From an uncultured Prevotella sp. (GTDB lineage Bacteria > Bacteroidota > Bacteroidia > Bacteroidales > Bacteroidaceae): DNA of 64,000 nucleotides. Of the stretch, positions 43,263-51,934 are shown one piece after another. Both the position numbers and the translations under genes were made by a program. The stretch spans positions 18,566 to 82,565 of the forward strand of contig CAMORS010000002.1 in the NCBI GenBank assembly GCA_946624005.1, in the 5' to 3' direction. The notes beneath the pieces were generated by a model that was not told where the DNA came from, made no database searches, and was given only the letters and a program-made list of their open reading frames with translations. How positions within the stretch are numbered: position 1 is the first letter of the stretch; every line of letters begins with the position of its first letter.

Positions 43263-43952
43263 ATGGCATTCATCGATTATTATAAGATTCTGGGCGTAGC
43301 GAAAGACATCCCGCAGAAGGATGTGAAGAAGGCTTACCTGAAGAGGGCTAAGCAGTTTCATCCCGACCTTCATCCCGACGACCCGAAGGCGAAGGCGAAG
43401 TTTCAGGCTCTGAACGAGGCATACGACGTCATTGGCGACCCGGAGAAACGCCGCAAATACGACCAGTATGGTGAGCAGTGGCGCGAGGCCGATGCCTTTC
43501 AGGGCGGTTTCGGTCGCGGTGGCAAGGGCGGTTCGCCGTTTGAGGACTTCGACTTCAGTGGCTTCTCCGGAGGCGGTGGCTTCAGCTCGTTCTTCAAGGA
43601 CTTGTTCGGCGGCGGCCAGTCGGGAGGTTTCAGCAATCCCTTCAGTGGCGGTTTCGGCAGAAGTGCATCGTCGGCTGTCCAGACGGGCGATGTCAATGCC
43701 AACGTAACGATCGACATCTACACCGCTCTGTTAGGAGGCGAGGTGATGGTGCAACTGTCGGACGGTAGCAAGATCAAGCTGAAGGTGAAACCTGAAACGC
43801 AGCCTGGCACGAAGGTGCGTCTGCGCGGAAAGGGGAAGAACAAGGGCGACGGTTCGCAGGGCGACCTCATCATCACCTATCAAGTGAAGCTGCCCACCCA
43901 TCTCTCCGAGCGCCAGAAGGAGCTGCTCAGAGAGATGCGAGCGGAAATATGA
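43263..43952 (+). CDS. Short DnaJ/CbpA-type co-chaperone
   Basis: J domain at residues 1-68 with the HPD motif in KQFHPDLHPDD, which would stimulate Hsp70 ATPase. A Gly/Phe-rich region (GGFGRGGKGGSPFEDFDFSGF) and one C-terminal substrate-binding domain (VTIDIYTALLGGEVMVQLSDGSKIKLKVKPETQPGTKVRLRGKG) follow. At 229 residues it is much shorter than CbpA (about 305) and lacks the cysteine-rich zinc domain and most of the second C-terminal domain. ATG 43263 is preferred to TTG 43254; an AAGGAG lies 12 bp upstream, unusual for this phylum. A single gene with repeats in its 5' region. Confidence 0.88.
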   Translation: MAFIDYYKILGVAKDIPQKDVKKAYLKRAKQFHPDLHPDDPKAKAKFQALNEAYDVIGDPEKRRKYDQYGEQWREADAFQGGFGRGGKGGSPFEDFDFSGFSGGGGFSSFFKDLFGGGQSGGFSNPFSGGFGRSASSAVQTGDVNANVTIDIYTALLGGEVMVQLSDGSKIKLKVKPETQPGTKVRLRGKGKNKGDGSQGDLIITYQVKLPTHLSERQKELLREMRAEI

Positions 43953-44018
43953 AGTATGAGTACGAAGGTTGTATTACGAAGGTTGAAGTACGAATTATGC
44001 ATTAAGCATTAATAATTG

Positions 44019-45230
44019 TTACTCCACAAGCTTCGTCATCTTCAGCAGGGAGATGCGTCCTTCAGGGTTGACGATAGCGTTGACACGATATTTGTTGGTG
44101 GCGTTTTTCGCTGCATCGGTGTGCTGAATATCGAGCGTAGCGGGAAACGTCACTTCGTATTCATACTGAGCGTCGGCCACCTCACGCTTCTTGATGTCGT
44201 ACTGTCCGGGCAGTTTGAAGGTGATGCCCGTCACATCCTCTTTGTACCAACGGTTCATGAACTCCACGACATCGGCCTTCGATGTGTTGGTCTTGTCGAG
44301 CAGGGTCATCCCGTCGGCTGTTGTTCCGATGAGGGCATTCTCGTCGCGGCTGTTGATGCTGACGAAGAAGTTGTGGAAGATATTGCCTATCAGCGCTTTC
44401 TCCTCGGCGGTTATCTCCTGGGTCTTCAGCTTCTTCATGGCATCTTCGGCTTCGTCGTAGTGGTCGCCGTCGTCGTGGTTCTTCATATAGTTGAGATACT
44501 CTTCTACGGTGTTGGCATTGAGGCAGAAAGCCCAGTCGATAGAGTCGATGAGGTGTTTGGCTTCCTGTTTGTGGCTGCTTTCCGGATGTTTGCGGATATA
44601 CTCTTCGAGAGCAGATTTCGACAAGCTCACCAGGGCGTTCGTCCAGTCGTCGTCAACCTGTTTGATGGCTTGCAGATGGGCCATGATGCTGTCGCGATGG
44701 GCCAGCGGAGCGTCCTTGAACGTGTCGAGATAGCCCTGCAGCACCAACGGGTCGTTGCTCTGCATGGCGAAGTTCCATTCCTGCATCTCCTTCTTGTCTT
44801 GCGCGTCCTTATACATATAGAAGCATACGCCGCAGATGATCAGGGCGATGACGAACGATACGATGATGCCCACCTTGCTTGTCTTCTTCTTCGGTGGGGG
44901 TGGCGTCTGCTGTTGCTGCCGACGAGTGGTGGTCACGGCCTTGCTGGCGGGTGTCGATGTCTGCGTCTTGTCGTTCGGCTCGGTGTGCTCGCGTTGTGCT
45001 TCCTCGTTGACGACGGGAGCCGCTACGGGTGCCATCATGGCCGGTTTGGGTGATGCTGCCTGTTGCGTGGGGTAGTGGCAGTGGGGACACCAGTCTTCGT
45101 TGTTGAGGTAGACTTCCCCACACTTGGGGCAACGGGTCACTTTGCCTGCTATCTCCACGCCGCAACTGGGGCAGGTGGGAGCTTTGTCGCTTATTTGGTG
45201 CCCACATTCGGGGCATTTGATGATAGCCAT
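44019..45230 (-). CDS. Zinc-ribbon membrane protein of unknown function
   Basis: Two N-terminal zinc ribbons (CPECGHQISDKAPTCPSCG and CPKCGEVYLNNEDWCPHC), a low-complexity Ala/Thr/Gln/Pro/Lys linker, one membrane helix near 119-141 (VGIIVSFVIALIICGVCFYMY), and a mostly helical C-terminal region that resembles TPR-like repeats (LQGYLDTFKDAPLAHRDSIMAHLQAI; LEEYIRKHPESSHKQEAKHLIDSI) and ends in a small beta-rich domain. The ribbons would face the cytoplasm. No specific function can be assigned. Single gene between convergent and tandem neighbours. Confidence 0.82.
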   Translation of the reverse strand: MAIIKCPECGHQISDKAPTCPSCGVEIAGKVTRCPKCGEVYLNNEDWCPHCHYPTQQAASPKPAMMAPVAAPVVNEEAQREHTEPNDKTQTSTPASKAVTTTRRQQQQTPPPPKKKTSKVGIIVSFVIALIICGVCFYMYKDAQDKKEMQEWNFAMQSNDPLVLQGYLDTFKDAPLAHRDSIMAHLQAIKQVDDDWTNALVSLSKSALEEYIRKHPESSHKQEAKHLIDSIDWAFCLNANTVEEYLNYMKNHDDGDHYDEAEDAMKKLKTQEITAEEKALIGNIFHNFFVSINSRDENALIGTTADGMTLLDKTNTSKADVVEFMNRWYKEDVTGITFKLPGQYDIKKREVADAQYEYEVTFPATLDIQHTDAAKNATNKYRVNAIVNPEGRISLLKMTKLVE

Positions 45231-45293
45231 CTTTTATTTTATATTTTGTAGTTGTCTATATTTCGATGTTTTGATATTCCGATTTTTCAAGTT

Positions 45294-45992
45294 TTACCGA
45301 TGTCGGAACCTCAGTTCCCTGAGCGTGTGCTTTCCCATCAGGCGACTCTTGTCAACATAGCCGTTGATGCCGTTGATGCGCCCCTTGGCGGTATACTGCC
45401 ATGCAGTGTAGTCGCGTCCGTCGGCCAGGATGGGCTGCTTGTCGCTGTACATCGCCACCATCAGGGGATAGTCGTCGATCTTGTGCTGCAGGTATTTGTT
45501 GTAGAAGTTGCGCCCGGTATAGATGAGCGGTTTCTGCTTGTAGGCTTTCTCCACCAGTGTGAGAAACTTCATGAGCGAGTCGCAGAACTGCTGTGCAGGC
45601 AGTCCACCGTTGGTCTCGACGTCGATCATCGGGATGAGGTCCTGGTCGCCTGGTCGGCATTGCGTCTTGAAGTTCTCCAGCTGTGTGGTGACGTTCGTCT
45701 TTGGGCGGAAGAAGTGGTAGGCACCCACTTTCAGCCCGTGGCGGTGAGCCAGTTCGATGTTGCGGGCATACTGCTCGTCGATGCGGTCGCCTCCCTCTGA
45801 GGCCTTGAGGTAGACATATTTCATGTGGGTGTTGTCGCCTACTGTCTCCCAGAAGACGTTGCCCTGATAGTGGCTCAGGTCGATGCCGTGAATGTGCTTG
45901 CAGGTATCCTCGCAAAGGATATAGCTCTCCTGAGCTGTTGCCCTGAGCGTAGCGGCTATGATAATGAGTGTGATGGTGACGATTCTTTTCAT
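45294..45992 (-). CDS. GH25 family lysozyme-like muramidase
   Basis: Signal peptide (MKRIVTITLIIIAATLRATAQ) and a GH25 barrel: HGIDLSHYQGNVFW with the N-terminal catalytic-site Asp, YLKASEG, GAYHFF, IPMIDVETNGG (Asp-x-Glu pair) and TAWQYTAKGRINGINGYVD. Expected to cleave the MurNAc-GlcNAc bond in peptidoglycan during wall remodelling or competition. 232 residues is normal. The -7 box at 46001-46008 is only eight bases from the ATG. Confidence 0.92.
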   Translation of the reverse strand: MKRIVTITLIIIAATLRATAQESYILCEDTCKHIHGIDLSHYQGNVFWETVGDNTHMKYVYLKASEGGDRIDEQYARNIELAHRHGLKVGAYHFFRPKTNVTTQLENFKTQCRPGDQDLIPMIDVETNGGLPAQQFCDSLMKFLTLVEKAYKQKPLIYTGRNFYNKYLQHKIDDYPLMVAMYSDKQPILADGRDYTAWQYTAKGRINGINGYVDKSRLMGKHTLRELRFRHR

Positions 45993-46000
45993 ACAGTCTG

Positions 46001-46008
46001 CAAAGTTA
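46001..46008 (-). promoter_or_regulatory. -7 promoter box for the GH25 gene
   Basis: TAACTTTG on the minus strand, ending eight bases before ATG 45992; predicts a leaderless or very short-leader transcript. Confidence 0.6.
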
Positions 46009-46070
46009 TAGCAAAAAGCGCAATCTGCAAAATAAATTATGTTTCTTTAACCCGAAACGCTTTGATGTCG

Positions 46071-46745
46071 TCATTTGATACGGTTGTACAGCGGGTCGAG
46101 GGCTTTCCGCTCGACGCCTAACTGCTGCAGGCGGTTGAGGTCGCGCCGGGCTTCCGTGTGTTTTCGCTGTCGGATGTAGATGTCGGCCCGGTTGATCAGG
46201 TAGTCGATGTTGTCGGGGTCGCGCAGGATGGCTTCGGTGTAGTCGAATTCTGCCAGCGACAGCATGTTGCGCTCGAGCTCCATTCCAGCCCGGGCAGCAT
46301 AGGCGATGGCACTGTCGGGATGTTGCTGTACTAAGATGTTGATCTGGTCCATCGCTTCGGTCAGCCGGTTGTCTTTCTGGTTGAGCAAGGCCAGTCCGAG
46401 GCGCGATTCGAAGTGGGTAGGCACGATGATGAGCACATGTTCGAAGTCGATGCGGGCGAAGGCGTAGCGGTGCAGTCGCTCGTTGGCATGAGCTCGGAAG
46501 AAGAGTGCTGCGAGGTTGTCGGGCTGCCGGTCGAGGATGCGGTCGTATTCGTCTTTGGCCGTCTGCCATTGTTCCAGCTGCATGTTCCACGAAGCCTTTC
46601 TCAGTCTGAGGTCGATATTCTCGGGATAGCGCATCAGCTCGTTGGCGGCAGCCTTGAGGCTGTCGCGCAATGTCTGGTTGTCGGTCTGTGCAGAGAGGGA
46701 GAGAAACCAGAACGTGAGGCTGACGAGAGTGGTAAGGCGCAGCAT
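46071..46745 (-). CDS. Secreted TPR-repeat protein
   Basis: Signal peptide (MLRLTTLVSLTFWFLSLSAQ) followed by about five TPR motifs (for example WQTAKDEYDRILDRQPDNLAALFFRAHANERL and LAEFDYTEAILRDPDNIDYLINRADIYIRQ). Likely a periplasmic scaffold for protein contacts. The track start at 46823 lies within dnaB; ATG 46745 overlaps the context TGACATG, one base after the dnaB stop, so translation is probably coupled to dnaB. Confidence 0.85.
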   Translation of the reverse strand: MLRLTTLVSLTFWFLSLSAQTDNQTLRDSLKAAANELMRYPENIDLRLRKASWNMQLEQWQTAKDEYDRILDRQPDNLAALFFRAHANERLHRYAFARIDFEHVLIIVPTHFESRLGLALLNQKDNRLTEAMDQINILVQQHPDSAIAYAARAGMELERNMLSLAEFDYTEAILRDPDNIDYLINRADIYIRQRKHTEARRDLNRLQQLGVERKALDPLYNRIK

Positions 46746-46746
46746 G

Positions 46747-48261
46747 TCAGAAGGGAACGCCGTCTGGAGCTCCTTGTGGTGGCGGTAAGGGCATCGACGA
46801 GTCGTAGTTAGGCTGATTGGCATTGCCGTTCATGCGCGAACCGATGAACTCGCCCCCCTTCTCAGCGGGTGTCCTGAAGGCATTGTCGCCTGGATTCTGG
46901 AATCGGGTGAACTCGCCTCGGAAGTTGAGCAGCACGTCGCCTGTGGCACCCTTACGGTGCTTGGCGATGATGATCTGGGCCATGCCGTGCAAGTCGTTGC
47001 CCTTGTCGTCGGCATAGATATGGTAGTATTCCGGTCGGTGCACGAAGATGACCATATCGGCATCCTGTTCGATAGCTCCCGACTCGCGCAGGTCGCTCAG
47101 CTGCGGGCGCTTGCCCTCTATGCCCTCGCGGCCTTCAACCGTACGATTGAGCTGTGAGAGGGCGATGATTGGGATGTCGAGCTCTTTGGCCAGACCTTTG
47201 AGCGAGCGGCTGATGGTAGACACCTCTTCCTGTCGGCTTCCGAACTTGGCACCGTTGGCGTTCATCAGCTGTAGGTAGTCGATCATGATGATCTTCACCC
47301 CTTTCTCCCTGACCAGGCGTCGTGCTTTCGTGCGGAGCTCGAAGATGCTCATGCCCGGCGTGTCGTCTACGTAGATAGGTGCTGCCTCGAGGCGTCGCAG
47401 GTTGCGGTCGAGCCGTTTCCACTCTTCATCGTCGAGCTGTCCGTTCAGGATTTTCTTTCCTGACACCTCGCAGACGTTAGAGATGAGTCGGTTGCCCAGT
47501 TGCACGTTGCTCATCTCGAGCGAGAAGAAGGCAACGGGAATGAGCTGGTCTACGGCGATGTTCTTGGCCAGCGAGAGCGCGAAGGCCGTCTTACCCATTG
47601 CAGGTCGACCGGCAATGATGACGAGGTCGGAATTCTGCCATCCCGACGTTTTGTCGTCGAGGTCGTCGTAGCCAGTGGGAATGCCTGTCAGTCCGCTGGT
47701 ATTGGAGGCTGCCTTCTGGAGGATTGTCACAGCCTGTTTGAGCACGGGGGCGATGTGTGTGTAGTCTTGCCGCATGTTCTTCTGCGAGAGTTCGAAGAGC
47801 GACCCTTCGGCCTCTTGCATCAGTTCGTCGACGTCTACCGTCTCGTCGAAAGCCTTTGTCTGAATGACGCTCGAGTAGGAGATGAGCTCTCTGGCAAGGT
47901 ATTTCTGCGCAAGGATGCGCGAGTGGTACTCGATGTTGGCCGACGATGCGACGTGCGAGGTGAGTTCCACGATGTAGGCTGGTCCGCCGATGTCGGCGAG
48001 TGTTCCCTCGTGGCGGAGCTCTTCAGTGACGGTGAGCAGGTCGACCGGTCGCTCGGCGAGGCTCAGCGTCTGGATGGCTCTGAATATTTTCTCATGGCGG
48101 GGCTCGTAGAATGTCTCCGGCTTCAGGATTTCGCTGACGACAGAGAAGGCGTCCTTATCGATCATAAGGGCGCCTAAGACGGTGCGTTCCAAGTCGGTAG
48201 CCTGTGGTTGCAGGTGTCCCAGACTTGGATCGATGGGTGTTCGGTTCTTTCTTTCTGGCAT
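46747..48261 (-). CDS. dnaB: Replicative DNA helicase
   Basis: Hexameric helicase that unwinds DNA at the replication fork. N-terminal DnaB domain (LERTVLGALMIDKDAFSVVSEIL) and RecA-like ATPase with Walker A GRPAMGKTAFA, Walker B KIIMIDYLQLM and the SGAIEQDADMVIFVHRPEYY segment. The C-terminal extension is Pro/Gly/Asn-rich. 504 residues is normal; no intein is seen. It follows the YkvA-like gene by 21 bp and is followed immediately by the TPR gene. Confidence 0.97.
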   Translation of the reverse strand: MPERKNRTPIDPSLGHLQPQATDLERTVLGALMIDKDAFSVVSEILKPETFYEPRHEKIFRAIQTLSLAERPVDLLTVTEELRHEGTLADIGGPAYIVELTSHVASSANIEYHSRILAQKYLARELISYSSVIQTKAFDETVDVDELMQEAEGSLFELSQKNMRQDYTHIAPVLKQAVTILQKAASNTSGLTGIPTGYDDLDDKTSGWQNSDLVIIAGRPAMGKTAFALSLAKNIAVDQLIPVAFFSLEMSNVQLGNRLISNVCEVSGKKILNGQLDDEEWKRLDRNLRRLEAAPIYVDDTPGMSIFELRTKARRLVREKGVKIIMIDYLQLMNANGAKFGSRQEEVSTISRSLKGLAKELDIPIIALSQLNRTVEGREGIEGKRPQLSDLRESGAIEQDADMVIFVHRPEYYHIYADDKGNDLHGMAQIIIAKHRKGATGDVLLNFRGEFTRFQNPGDNAFRTPAEKGGEFIGSRMNGNANQPNYDSSMPLPPPQGAPDGVPF

Positions 48262-48282
48262 GATTCTGATGTAGTTGAATAG

Positions 48283-48678
48283 TTAACTCTTCGAGTCGTT
48301 GAAGAGGTCGTTGATTTCCAATATCTCGTCGTCGTCGAACCATTTCGACAGTTTCTCTTTGGCTTTCTGCTTGACATCATCACTGACGTCGCCCCATACT
48401 TTCTGCAGGACGTAGACCAGCACGGAGAGATCGTCGCCAAGACCTACGATAGGAATGGCATCGGGTACGACGTCGAGCGGACTGATGAGGTAGCCTAAGG
48501 CTCCGATGATGATGGCCTTGTCTTTCACCGATACTTGGTCGCTTTGTAGCGTGTAGTATAGTATCAATGCAGAATAGACCAACTTGGCTCCGGCTCTTTT
48601 TGCGACGCGTGATATTTTTTCCAAGAACTCACCTTTGGAGAACTTGTTGCTGTATTGCATGAAATCAGGAAGTTCCAT
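48283..48678 (-). CDS. YkvA/DUF1232 family membrane protein
   Basis: 131 residues with the DUF1232 core AIIIGALGYLISPLDVVPDAIPIVGLGDDLSVLVYVL, a short re-entrant or membrane-spanning hairpin, and a charged C terminus (KEKLSKWFDDDEILEINDLFND). Function of the family is unknown. Probably in one transcript with dnaB. Confidence 0.88.
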   Translation of the reverse strand: MELPDFMQYSNKFSKGEFLEKISRVAKRAGAKLVYSALILYYTLQSDQVSVKDKAIIIGALGYLISPLDVVPDAIPIVGLGDDLSVLVYVLQKVWGDVSDDVKQKAKEKLSKWFDDDEILEINDLFNDSKS

Positions 48679-48720
48679 CTATGAAAAGTTGAAAAATTTA
48701 AAAATTAAACAATTATATTT

Positions 48721-48752
48721 TCGAGGGTACGAGGGTACGAGGGTGCGAGATT
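48721..48752. repeat. Family A half-element
   Basis: tcgagggtacgagggtacg then AGGGTGCGAGATTA: the left arm and ATTA boundary of family A without a matching right arm. Confidence 0.75.
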
Positions 48753-48830
48753 ACATTTGTTGTTGTTTCGAGGCACACTGCATGGGGTACGGCTGAGCGG
48801 GGAGTGTGGAACTCCCCGCTGTAGGTCGCT

Positions 48831-49544
48831 TTATCGCTTTCCCTTGAACTGTCCGCCCGAGGCAGTCTTGTTCTGGGTGTTGTTGGATTGCTGTTTGTTG
48901 GTCGACGACGAGCTGCGTGTCGAAGAGGTGTTGCCTGCCGACGAGGCCCTCCAAGACGAACCGCTGCCAGACGTAGAGGTGTTGTAGCCGCTGCTGCCCG
49001 AGCGCCAAGAGGTGGTGGAAGAGCTCGTTGCCGAGTTGCGTCCGTGGTTGCTTGTGCCATTGTTGGGCGGCAGCTTGATCGACGTGGGCTTGTTGAAGTT
49101 GCGGTCGGCATAATAGCTTCTCTGGTGGCTGTTGTTTCCTCCGCGATACGACCTGTAAGCCAGCGGAGCGCTATAGTAGACCGTGTGCTCGCCATACCTT
49201 CTGTAGATACGCATCCGCCAGGAGCTGCTGCGCCACGAAACGGGGCGATAGAAGTAGTTGGCTTGCATGTAGAGATCATACTGATAGGCTGTCAGCACGT
49301 AGCGAAGGTCGCTGTTGCGGCGTTCCCAAGCCCATCCGTAGAGGCTGGCGCGGCTGTCGATAGCCATCAAGTAGTCGATGTTGATTTCGTACACAGCTTC
49401 GCATTGTTCTCGGCTGAGCTGCAGTTCGTAGGCCATCTTGTCGGTGAGGAACAAAGCCTCCTGCCGAGCCTGCGAGTATGTCATTGCTGCGGCCTCGACA
49501 ATCATCGTTGTCAGCAGGGCCATGAGTAACATAAACTTTTTCAT
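48831..49544 (-). CDS. Secreted Ser/Thr/Asn-rich protein of unknown function
   Basis: Signal peptide (MKKFMLLMALLTTMIVEAAA), a compact helical/aromatic region (YSQARQEALFLTDKMAYELQLSREQCEAVYEINIDYLMAI, then YGWAWERRNSDLRYVLTAYQYDLYMQANYFYRPVSW), and from about residue 150 a disordered Ser/Thr/Asn/Gly-rich tail ending SGGQFKGKR. The tail has many potential O-glycosylation sites of the Bacteroidetes D-S/T type or is a surface linker; this is inference. Not assigned to a family. Confidence 0.78.
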   Translation of the reverse strand: MKKFMLLMALLTTMIVEAAAMTYSQARQEALFLTDKMAYELQLSREQCEAVYEINIDYLMAIDSRASLYGWAWERRNSDLRYVLTAYQYDLYMQANYFYRPVSWRSSSWRMRIYRRYGEHTVYYSAPLAYRSYRGGNNSHQRSYYADRNFNKPTSIKLPPNNGTSNHGRNSATSSSTTSWRSGSSGYNTSTSGSGSSWRASSAGNTSSTRSSSSTNKQQSNNTQNKTASGGQFKGKR

Positions 49545-49670
49545 ATCCGTAAGTCTTTTTTATGGTTTAACTTCAGGTTCACGGTGCAAAGTAACGAAAT
49601 ATTCCTGACATCACCAAAGGTTTTTCCCTAAATCGGTCAAGTTTTTTTCCTACTCGTCAGAGGGATTTGC

Positions 49671-50786
49671 CTATCTGGCCAACACCGAACGGTAGTAGTC
49701 TTCGTACATTCGCGCCACTTTCAGATGGTCGTGATGCCGTTTTACGTAGGCGATGCTCTGGCGTTTCAGCTCGGGTATTCTGTCGGGATGCAGGATGAGC
49801 TGTTCCAGTTCGTGGAAGACGCTCTCGTAGGTGGGTTCAACATTGACGATGGGGCGCAACTCGTTTTCGCCGATGATGTCGTAGTTCTCGGGTTCGCCGC
49901 CTCCGATGCAGACGAGTCCTTTGCTCATCGCCTGTAGGGCATTCATGGCTGGAGTATAGCTGTAGAGCTGGTCGAGAATGCAGTCGCAGCCGTCCATCAT
50001 GGCCTGATAATCGTCGTAGGGGATGTGTTCGGCTTTGACGATGCTGCAGCGTCCGGGATATTTCCGCTCGATGTCCTGGAGGGCTTGCAGCATGATGTCT
50101 GTTCCTTTGAAGTGGGACCGGCGTGTGTCGATGCCGATGAAGAAGCGGATGGGGTCTTTCTCGGGGTGGAAAGGATGGACGGGCTCGTCGTGCTCTGTCT
50201 TGATGGGCAGAGGGATGAAGCGTGTCTTGTCGGGGAAGTATTCGCCATAGCAGCGGATGTATTCGTAGAGGCAGGCAGGAATGCCGTCGCAGTCGGTCAT
50301 CACGAGACGGCAATAGTCACCCTTGGGCGTGTCCACCCATTCGTTGACGAAAGCTTTCACTTGCGGTTCGTCGGTGCGCTGGTGGTTGCCAATATAGAAG
50401 TCGCCGTAGCGAAACTGCTTTCTGTTCAACCCCGCGTCGACCCAGTACCAGTCGATGCCAAAGGCTCCGATGAGCATCTTCCTGTTGTGGCGGCGCAGGT
50501 AGCGATAGACCTTCTCGGCGCGCTGCGACTTCATCCAAACAAAGTCGGGGTTGATGAGCTGCACGATGTCGAAGTCTCTGAGGCGTGGCAGGATGCTGAG
50601 CAGCTTCACGATGTAGCCGATGCCGCTCATGGCCGATGTGCCTAATCGCATCAGGGTGATGTCGCGCTCGTAGTTGCGCCAGCGTGTGCCGTCGGAGACG
50701 ACGAGCACCTGATGTCCCAGTTCGCGCAGTCCGGTGGCCAGCGTGGCGTGGAGGTTGCTATATTCGCCAAAGAGGAGAACTCTCAT
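49671..50786 (-). CDS. GT-B glycosyltransferase
   Basis: 371-residue glycosyltransferase with an N-terminal MRVLLFGEYSNLHATLATGLRELGHQVLVVSDG and a C-terminal donor-binding half (FIGIDTRRSHFKGTDIMLQALQDIERKYP, DCILDQLYSYTPAMNALQAMSKGLVCIGGGEPENY). Probably adds a sugar to a surface polysaccharide or lipid-linked glycan. The track extends the start to 51275 through tandem repeats and the neighbouring GT2 gene; ATG 50786 is the real start. Together with the two upstream GT2 genes it forms a small glycan-assembly cluster. Confidence 0.85.
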   Translation of the reverse strand: MRVLLFGEYSNLHATLATGLRELGHQVLVVSDGTRWRNYERDITLMRLGTSAMSGIGYIVKLLSILPRLRDFDIVQLINPDFVWMKSQRAEKVYRYLRRHNRKMLIGAFGIDWYWVDAGLNRKQFRYGDFYIGNHQRTDEPQVKAFVNEWVDTPKGDYCRLVMTDCDGIPACLYEYIRCYGEYFPDKTRFIPLPIKTEHDEPVHPFHPEKDPIRFFIGIDTRRSHFKGTDIMLQALQDIERKYPGRCSIVKAEHIPYDDYQAMMDGCDCILDQLYSYTPAMNALQAMSKGLVCIGGGEPENYDIIGENELRPIVNVEPTYESVFHELEQLILHPDRIPELKRQSIAYVKRHHDHLKVARMYEDYYRSVLAR

Positions 50787-50791
50787 GATGG

Positions 50792-50900
50792 TTGATGTTT
50801 GATGTACGATGGTACGATGTGTTCCTTCGGAAGTTTGATGTTTGATGTACGATGTACGATGTGTTCCTTTGGAAGTTTGATGTTTGAAGGTTGATGTACT
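50792..50900. repeat. Duplicated TTTGATGTTTGATGTACGATG module
   Basis: Two 42-bp near-identical copies (50792-50833 and 50834-50875), each made of GATGTTT/GATGTAC heptads plus GTGTTCCTTYGGAAG, followed by a partial third copy. In the 5' region of the GT-B gene. Confidence 0.8.
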
Positions 50901-50959
50901 TTTTCCATATTCCTTTTTTACTCGTGAAGCGATACATCGTCCTTCGTCCTTCTTACGTC

Positions 50960-51934
50960 TTACGTCAGTAGGGGGAGCGTTCGTAGCATCAGCTTGCGCC
51001 CCATCTTCGACTTCACCATGCGGCGGAACATCTTGTACTTTGCCGTGTAGTCGGCCTCTGGCAGCGGAAACAGTCCGCGCTTGGCGAGCCGCTCGATGCG
51101 TTCGTCCAGTTCTTTCTCGCTCTTCGTCAGCGTGATGATATTGTAAAGATAGTCCATCGACAACTGGGCCACTCGACGACGGAGTGCCAGGTTTTCTGCT
51201 CCGTGGAGTGTCTGTGCCAGGTGGTCGAGCTGGAAGAGAACATACTCGGCATCGTCGAGGCGCCGTTGGAGCCACTCCTTGTCAGCATTATGAACGATGG
51301 AGCCGGCTCGTATGCGGTAATAATAAGCACAAGTGTCGGTGGCATAAAGCTCTTCGGCTCGAAGGATAAGCTGTGGCGTAAACTCCTCGTCCTCGTGCAG
51401 CAGTCCTTGCGTGAAGCGTAGCTGCATGAGCAGTTTCTTCTTGAAGACATAGCCCCAAGCCGATGCTCTCAGGTTGTTGCGGCGCATGTATTCGGCTCCT
51501 GTCAGCGGTCCGTCGAAAAGGTAGGGCGAGTCGACATCCTTTTCTTCGCTGGTGTGGTTGAACATCACGACGTCGGGATGCTTCTCGCGCAGCAGCATCA
51601 TGCAATGGTCGTAGTTGGCCTTGATGAGCAAGTCGTCGGCATCGACAAACTGTATGTACTGCCCATGACATAGCTCTATGCCTCGGTTGCGTGCTCCGCT
51701 GAGGCCCTGGTTCTTCTGCCGCAGGTAGACCAGCTGGTCTTGGCAGTCGATCAGTTCGTTCAGGGGGCTCACCTCCGAGCCGTCGTCGACGAGGATGATC
51801 TCTCGCTCGTTGTCGTCCAGTTCGATGGCCAGGATGCTGTCGATACACTCGCGTAGCATCTCAATGGGCACGTCGTAGTAAGGAATGACGAAGCTTACCA
51901 GTGGCCTCGATTCTTCATTCTGTAAAGTTTGCAT
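50960..51934 (-). CDS. GT2 family glycosyltransferase
   Basis: Starts with the GT-A fold: VSFVIPYYDVPIEMLRECIDSIL, IILVDDGS, LSGARNRGIE and the metal-binding FVDADD (DxD). The C-terminal part (AWGYVFKKKLL, FTQGLLHEDEEFTPQLI) is typical of enzymes for capsule or O-antigen. The start overlaps the upstream GT2 gene by 40 bp, showing translational coupling. Confidence 0.92.
   Translation of the reverse strand: MQTLQNEESRPLVSFVIPYYDVPIEMLRECIDSILAIELDDNEREIILVDDGSEVSPLNELIDCQDQLVYLRQKNQGLSGARNRGIELCHGQYIQFVDADDLLIKANYDHCMMLLREKHPDVVMFNHTSEEKDVDSPYLFDGPLTGAEYMRRNNLRASAWGYVFKKKLLMQLRFTQGLLHEDEEFTPQLILRAEELYATDTCAYYYRIRAGSIVHNADKEWLQRRLDDAEYVLFQLDHLAQTLHGAENLALRRRVAQLSMDYLYNIITLTKSEKELDERIERLAKRGLFPLPEADYTAKYKMFRRMVKSKMGRKLMLRTLPLLT

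Noticed and set aside
50787-51275. N-terminal extension of the GT-B glycosyltransferase ORF
   Set aside because: It reads through tandem repeats and into the neighbouring GT2 gene in another frame; the family N terminus MRVLLFGEY begins at 50786.
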